Below are positions 59,346 to 64,000 of a DNA stretch of 64,000 nt, one piece after another. Position numbers and translations under genes: made by a program. Under the pieces are notes generated by a model. It was not told the DNA's origin, ran no database searches, and saw nothing but the letters and a program-made list of their open reading frames with translations. Every line of letters begins with the position of its first letter. Position 1 is the first letter of the stretch. The stretch is from the NCBI GenBank assembly GCA_031844405.1, contig JAUZVC010000001.1:1426001-1490000 (forward strand). Direction: 5' to 3'. This DNA is from Knoellia sp031844405. Its GTDB lineage: Bacteria; Actinomycetota; Actinomycetes; Actinomycetales; Dermatophilaceae.

Positions 59346-61028
59346 ATGTCGGGCACACCAGTCACGGGCGCCGGGGCTGGGGATCGCACGGCGTCACCCA
59401 CGCTGGCGACGCACGTCCGCACCATCGGACGGCGGGTCATGGCCGTGCTTCGAGGCATCGGCGCGCGCATCGTCGCCCTCGCGGCCGCGCTGCTGCGCAC
59501 GTGGCGCCGCTCGCTCCAGTTCCGAGTCGTCTCGACGACCGTCGTCCTCGGCATCGTCGTCGTCTCGCTGCTCGGCTCCTACCTCTACAACGAGATCGCC
59601 AGCGGGCTGCGGGACGACCGGATCCTGACGAGCGAGTACGAGGCGCGCACCCTCACCCAGGACGTCCAGACCCAGTGGGACAACTTCACCGGCACCTCCG
59701 CGCAGGAGCTCAACCTCGCTGCGCTCGACATCATGAGGTCGACGCTCACCCCGGTGGGTCCTGAGCCCTCGCGCTACGTCGTCATGCTCCGCGGTGTCAA
59801 GAACTCCAACCCCGTCGTCCTCGACTCGCTCGAGTCCGGAGGCGTCGGTCTCTCCGCGGTGACGCAGTCCATCCGTCAGGCCGTCGCCGACGACCCGAGC
59901 CGCCAGCACACGATGGTGAGCGACGTGCTCATCAACGGCCGGCAGGTGCCGGCGGTCTTCGTCGGGACCGGCGTCGAGGTTCCGCGGGCCGGACGCTACG
60001 ACCTCTACTACATCTACCCGATGACCCAGGAGCTCCAGACGATGAGTCTGATCTCCACGGCGTTCGGCATCGCCGGGCTCATCCTCACCGCTCTCGTGGG
60101 CGCGGTCGCGTGGGTCGTCACCAGGCAGGTCGTCTCGCCGGTCCGGCGCGCGGCCGAGGTCTCGGAGCGCCTCGCCTCCGGCAAGCTCAACGAACGTATG
60201 CCGTCGCGCGGCGAGGACGACCTCGCCCTCCTCGGCACGTCGTTCAACGCGATGGCCGACAGCCTCCAGTCCCAGATCCGCCAGCTCGAGGGCCTGAGCC
60301 GGGTGCAGCAGCGCTTCGTGTCCGACGTCTCCCACGAGCTGCGCACGCCGCTCACGACGATCCGCATGGCCGGCGACCTCATCTATGACTCCCGCAGCGA
60401 GTTCGACCCCGTCGTCAGCCGGTCGGCCGAGCTGCTCCAGGGCGAGCTCGACCGCTTCGAGTCGCTGCTCGCGGACCTCCTCGAGATCAGCCGGTTCGAC
60501 GCGGGGGCCGCGGCGCTCGAGCTCGAGCCCATCGACCTGCGTGACATCGTCGAGGAGGTCGTCGACGCGGCCAAGCCGCTCGCCGACCGCCGCGGCTCGA
60601 GCATCGAGGTCGTCGAGTCCGGGCCCGTCGAGGCCGAGGTCGACGCCCGCCGCGTCGAACGGATCCTGCGCAACCTCGTCGTCAACGCCATCGAGCACGG
60701 CGAGGGCAAGCCGGTGACGATCCACCTGCGCGAGGGTGACGGCGCCGTCGCCGTCGTCGTCGAGGACCATGGCGTCGGCCTGAGGCAGGGGGAGGCCTCC
60801 ATGGTGTTCAACCGCTTCTGGCGTGCCGACCCTGCACGGGCCCGCACGACCGGCGGCACGGGCCTCGGGCTCTCCATCGCGCTCGAGGACGCCCGCCTCC
60901 ACAACGGTTGGCTCCAGGCGTGGGGTGAGCCGGGCGTCGGGTCGCGGTTCCGGCTGACCCTGCCGCAGCGAGCGGGCTCCTCGCTCACCTCCTCGCCGCT
61001 CGCTCTCTCGCCGGGGGAGCAGCGATGA
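59346..61028 (+). CDS. mtrB: Sensor histidine kinase MtrB
   Basis: 560 aa, starting 2 bp after mtrA. It has two membrane helices (about 60-80 and 230-255) around an outside sensor of about 150 residues, a HAMP domain, the H-box V-S-D-V-S-H-E-L-R-T-P-L near 326-337, N-box N-A-I-E-H-G-E-G-K and G-boxes E-D-H-G-V-G-L and T-G-G-T-G-L-G-L-S. It phosphorylates MtrA. The stop overlaps lpqB (ATGA). Confidence 0.96.
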   Translation: MSGTPVTGAGAGDRTASPTLATHVRTIGRRVMAVLRGIGARIVALAAALLRTWRRSLQFRVVSTTVVLGIVVVSLLGSYLYNEIASGLRDDRILTSEYEARTLTQDVQTQWDNFTGTSAQELNLAALDIMRSTLTPVGPEPSRYVVMLRGVKNSNPVVLDSLESGGVGLSAVTQSIRQAVADDPSRQHTMVSDVLINGRQVPAVFVGTGVEVPRAGRYDLYYIYPMTQELQTMSLISTAFGIAGLILTALVGAVAWVVTRQVVSPVRRAAEVSERLASGKLNERMPSRGEDDLALLGTSFNAMADSLQSQIRQLEGLSRVQQRFVSDVSHELRTPLTTIRMAGDLIYDSRSEFDPVVSRSAELLQGELDRFESLLADLLEISRFDAGAAALELEPIDLRDIVEEVVDAAKPLADRRGSSIEVVESGPVEAEVDARRVERILRNLVVNAIEHGEGKPVTIHLREGDGAVAVVVEDHGVGLRQGEASMVFNRFWRADPARARTTGGTGLGLSIALEDARLHNGWLQAWGEPGVGSRFRLTLPQRAGSSLTSSPLALSPGEQR

Positions 61029-62797
61029 CCGCTCGACGTCCTCGTCTGCGCCGCCTCGCCACCGGCGTCGTCCTCGCTGTCGTCGCAGCCCTCGTCTCGT
61101 CGTGCAGCGGCATCGGCGCCGACACCTCGGTCAGCCCCGGGCTCGAGGTCCGCGGCGCCGAGGTCCAGCCGGTCCGGGCGTTCTTCCCGCCCCCGGCCAA
61201 GGGCGCCTCGCAGCGCGACATCGTCCTGGGCTTCCTCCGTGCTGGTGCGGCGAGCGACGGCAACTTCGACACGGCCCGCAGCTACCTCACCCCCGACGGC
61301 GACAAGGGCTGGGTGCCCGAGGGCGAGGTCGTCCTCTACTCGACGACGACCCCGCTCTCGATCACGAACCGCACCCCCGACGTGGCCGTCCTCTCGGGTC
61401 CGGTCGAGGCGTCGATCGGCGTCGACGGCCGCTACGTCAAGGCCCCGGTGGGGGCCAAGCGCCGCATCGAGTTCCAGTTCGCCCGCATCGACGGCGAGTG
61501 GCGGATCAGCAACGTCCCCAAGGACTTCGGACGCTGGATCACGACGTCCGACCTCGGCCGCCTGCTCCAGCCCTACTCGCTCCACTACATCGCCTCCGAC
61601 CGGCGTGCCCTCGTGCCCGACCGTCGCTGGTTCCCACCGGACCACCTCGCCACGCGACTCGCGCGGGCCCAGCTCGACGACCCGCCGGCATACCTCGGCA
61701 ACGCGGTCCGCAACGACGTGCCGCGAGGTTCGCGCCTCACCGCGGACTCGGTCTCGGTGACCGACGGCGTGGCGCGGGTCGACATCACCGGTCCGGTCCC
61801 GACCGACAAGACCCAGCGCGAGAACGTCTGGGCACAGATCGTCTCGACCCTCCTCCAGGACCCGACGGTGCAGGGCGTGACGATCCGGGTCCGCGACGTC
61901 ACCCTCGAGCTGCCCGACGTCGACCTGCCGGTCCGGACGATCGAGGAGGTCGGCTTCCCGGCCCCGCCCGTCGTGCCACTCGGGCGACCGCTCATCCGGC
62001 GCGGGGCGTCGATCTACCTCCTGCCGAGCACGAGCTTCGTCGACCGCGACCCACGCAGGTCCGGCAACGTCGACGTGCTCCAGGACTACCGGTCGCTCGC
62101 GCTGTCGGTCGACGGCACCGACATCGCTGCCGTCGACCCCGACGGTGGGCTGTCGCGGTTCCGCGGGGTGACGCGCTACGAGGTGGCCTTCGTCGGCACG
62201 CGCGTCGGCAACCCGGCCTACGACACCCGCAACTTCCTCTGGGCCGGTGCCCTCGGCATCGACGAGGACTCGGACACGCACCTGTGGGCCTTCTCCGTGG
62301 CGGGGGACCCGGCGACCCCGCCGCCGGCCGTGGGCCTGCCGGCCGACTGGCTGGCGACGAGGCGGGTCGTCGAGTCCAAGCCCTCGCCCTCGGGCGACCG
62401 GATCGCGCTGCTCCACACCGCCGAGAACGGTTCCGACCCCCAGATCACCGTGACGGGCGTCGCCCGCGGCGCGGGTGGGCAGCCCGTCGGCCTCGGCAGC
62501 CCGCTGCGGCTCGGGGCCACCCTCGTCAACCCGGCCGGGCTCGTCTGGCTCTCCAACACCTCCGTCGCCACACTCGCCCAGCGCGGCGGAGCACCGGAGC
62601 GGCGACGTCCCTACGTCCTCTCGATCGACGGCGAGGAGCGCGCGCTCGGCGAGACCCCCAAGGGCATCTCGATCACCTCTGCCGGGGGCGAGCGCGACAT
62701 CCTCGTGACGAACTCCGACGGCACGGTCATCAGCCGTGCCGGCCAGCAGTGGATCTCGCTCGGGCAGGGCACGGACGTCCTCGTCCCGGCACGCTGA
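61025..62797 (+). CDS. lpqB: Lipoprotein LpqB (GerMN-domain MtrAB partner)
   Basis: 590 aa. The lipobox A-L-V-S-S-C gives lipidated C27. The GerMN/sporulation-type domain spans about 200-300 (T-L-L-Q-D-P-T-V-Q-G-V near 275), with a beta-propeller-like C-terminal half rich in V-D-G-T-D and S-P-S-G-D-R. In mycobacteria LpqB binds the outside domain of MtrB and tunes MtrA phosphorylation. ATGA overlap with mtrB confirms co-translation. Confidence 0.93.
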   Translation: MTARRPRLRRLATGVVLAVVAALVSSCSGIGADTSVSPGLEVRGAEVQPVRAFFPPPAKGASQRDIVLGFLRAGAASDGNFDTARSYLTPDGDKGWVPEGEVVLYSTTTPLSITNRTPDVAVLSGPVEASIGVDGRYVKAPVGAKRRIEFQFARIDGEWRISNVPKDFGRWITTSDLGRLLQPYSLHYIASDRRALVPDRRWFPPDHLATRLARAQLDDPPAYLGNAVRNDVPRGSRLTADSVSVTDGVARVDITGPVPTDKTQRENVWAQIVSTLLQDPTVQGVTIRVRDVTLELPDVDLPVRTIEEVGFPAPPVVPLGRPLIRRGASIYLLPSTSFVDRDPRRSGNVDVLQDYRSLALSVDGTDIAAVDPDGGLSRFRGVTRYEVAFVGTRVGNPAYDTRNFLWAGALGIDEDSDTHLWAFSVAGDPATPPPAVGLPADWLATRRVVESKPSPSGDRIALLHTAENGSDPQITVTGVARGAGGQPVGLGSPLRLGATLVNPAGLVWLSNTSVATLAQRGGAPERRRPYVLSIDGEERALGETPKGISITSAGGERDILVTNSDGTVISRAGQQWISLGQGTDVLVPAR

Positions 62798-62917
62798 CCA
62801 GGCCCGCTGAAGGCCGGCCGACCCGGTCGTCCACAGGGGCTTCGGCGGGCCTGAGCCGTCCACAACCGAGGCCTCGGGCGCTGGTGGGAGGGCAGGTTCC
62901 AAGGAGAGGCTGGCACG

Positions 62918-63649
62918 GTGCTCGCCGACCTCGCCGACCTCGTCCTCCCGGCCACGTGCGCCCTGTGCCACCGGCCGGGTGCGCCGCTGTGCCGCGGCTG
63001 CCGCGACGCGGTCGAGGGGTGCCTCCACGACCGCCCGCGCCCGGCCGTCCCCTCACCACCACCACCCGGTATGCCGTCCTGCTGGGTCTCCGGGGAGGCG
63101 AGCGGCGCGCTGCGGGCGGTCGTCACGGCATACAAGGACGAGGGGCGGCGCGACCTCGCCGAGGTGCTCGCTCCGTGGCTCGCACAGTCGCTGCTGGCGG
63201 CGGTGGGGGCCGAGGCGACGACTCGAGACGCCCTGCGCGGCAGGGGACTGCTCGTCGTCCCCGTGCCGGGCTCGCCGCGGGCGAGGCGGCGGCGCGGTGA
63301 CGTGCCGCTGCGGCCCCTCGTGGCCACGGCGGCGGCGAGCCTGGCCGGCCGGGCCCTCGTCGCGGACGTGCTCAGCGCCACGCGGACGACCCTCGACCAG
63401 TCCACCCTCGACGCCGCCGAGCGCGCCGCGAACCAGGCCGGCGCGACGACCGTCCGGAGCCGTCACCGACACGCCGTGGAGGGTGCTGCCTGCGTCGTCG
63501 TCGACGACCTCGTGACGACCGGTGCGACCCTCGCAGAAGCCGCCCGAGCCCTGCGTGAGGCGGGTGCGCGGAACGTCCTCGCGGCCGCCGTCGCGGCCAC
63601 GACACGACGATCCGGGAGGAGTCCGACATTGCCCGGGCCCCGCCCTTGA
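62918..63649 (+). CDS. comF: ComF family phosphoribosyltransferase-like protein
   Basis: 243 aa from GTG. The N-terminal double-zinc-ribbon cysteines are C14, C17, C25 and C28 (T-C-A-L-C-H; L-C-R-G-C). The PRPP-binding motif V-V-V-D-D-L-V-T-T-G-A-T-L is near 192-204. ComF proteins are needed for DNA uptake in several naturally competent bacteria, and homologues sit at this place in Mycobacterium (Rv3242c) between lpqB and hpf. Its role in a non-competent host is unclear. AAGGAG lies 11 nt before the start. Confidence 0.9.
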   Translation: MLADLADLVLPATCALCHRPGAPLCRGCRDAVEGCLHDRPRPAVPSPPPPGMPSCWVSGEASGALRAVVTAYKDEGRRDLAEVLAPWLAQSLLAAVGAEATTRDALRGRGLLVVPVPGSPRARRRRGDVPLRPLVATAAASLAGRALVADVLSATRTTLDQSTLDAAERAANQAGATTVRSRHRHAVEGAACVVVDDLVTTGATLAEAARALREAGARNVLAAAVAATTRRSGRSPTLPGPRP

Positions 63650-63756
63650 AAGGGTCTGGGCGGGGGTCTAACGTCGGTGCATGAGACCGATCCTCCCTCG
63701 GAGGTGGTGCCGCCGCCCCTAGCCCTCGACAGGCACCACAGGCACGCCCCCGAACC

Positions 63757-63763
63757 AAGGAGG
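63757..63763 (+). promoter_or_regulatory. Strong ribosome-binding site of hpf
   Basis: AAGGAGG, 4 nt before the GTG at 63768; it decides that start. Confidence 0.6.
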
Positions 63764-63767
63764 ACAA

Positions 63768-64000
63768 GTGGACATCGTCGTCACCGGACGGCACACGACC
63801 GTTTCCGACCGATTCCGGCAGCACATCGCAGACAAGCTCGAGAAGGTCCAACAGCTCGCCCCGCGAACCCGCCGGATCGAGGTGGTCGTCAGCCACGAAG
63901 CGAACCGCCGACAGTCCAAGGCCTGTGACCGCGTGGAGATCACCTGTCACATCAAGGGTCCGGTCGTGCGAGCCGAGGCCTGCCAGGAGGACCGCTACGC
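63768..64000 (+). CDS. hpf: Ribosome hibernation-promoting factor (5' part)
   Basis: 77 codons from GTG to the window edge. D-I-V-V-T-G-R-H-T-T-V-S-D-R-F-R-Q-H and L-E-K-V...P-R-T-R-R-I-E-V-V-V-S-H-E are the S30AE/HPF N-terminal signature. Long HPF dimerises 70S ribosomes into inactive 100S particles in stationary phase. The C-terminal dimerisation domain lies outside the window. In Mycobacterium the same gene follows comF and precedes secA1. Confidence 0.93.
   Translation, partial: MDIVVTGRHTTVSDRFRQHIADKLEKVQQLAPRTRRIEVVVSHEANRRQSKACDRVEITCHIKGPVVRAEACQEDRY

Overview
This window is chromosomal DNA of a high-GC actinomycete. Codon use is strongly G/C-ending, start codons are often GTG, and many genes carry a TANNNT box 6-8 nt before the start codon (leaderless mRNAs). 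Gene content (F420 synthesis, WhiB, MtrAB-LpqB, DUF3499, DUF5719, DUF222-HNH) fits Actinomycetia. The suite of proteins suggests Micrococcales and perhaps Intrasporangiaceae; that placement is inference. I saw no tRNA, rRNA, IS element or CRISPR array.

Layout. 1-2850: the end of a methyltransferase and a large multi-pass membrane protein. 2937-4361: 3-oxoacid CoA-transferase scoAB. 4674-6512: a secreted protein with five peptidoglycan-binding repeats, preceded by a WhiB-like relic. 6543-16327: TIGR03089, membrane proteins, an inositol-monophosphatase-type enzyme, and a possible protein-glutamylation module (RimK fused to an RCK_C domain, a RimB-type protease and an M14-type deacylase). 16429-23491: MFS transporter, then a tightly overlapping chain of GT2, GT4 fused to a degenerate methyltransferase, LPG-synthase-type flippase, methyltransferase and DNA glycosylase. 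23597-27871: VWA lipoprotein, SOS-controlled DUF222-HNH protein, TOPRIM protein. 27975-45035: a block matching the order known from Mycobacterium (fbiB-fbiA, whiB2, GT2 membrane protein, DUF5719, metallopeptidase, DUF3499, manB, Trm112, SIS isomerase, ahcY), interrupted by a UvrA paralogue and by YbaK, DUF808 and an acidic protein. 45152-47640: DUF1294, membrane protein, ICMT-type methyltransferase. 48020-56510: a complete-looking Tad/Flp pilus operon with two Flp pilins and a VWA-TadB fusion, followed by an acyltransferase pseudogene. 57946-64000: DUF1851 protein, mtrA-mtrB-lpqB, comF, and the start of hpf.

The most unusual signal is not a gene. The 8-mer GTATGCCG / CGGCATAC was found 40 times by eye (20 per strand), in several reading frames and also between genes. 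Two copies face each other to build the terminator behind ahcY. Density, strand symmetry, frame independence and use in a terminator all resemble the DNA uptake sequences of Neisseria and Haemophilus. The same window holds a Flp/Tad pilus, a structure reported to be required for natural transformation in Micrococcus luteus. A link between the two is inference.
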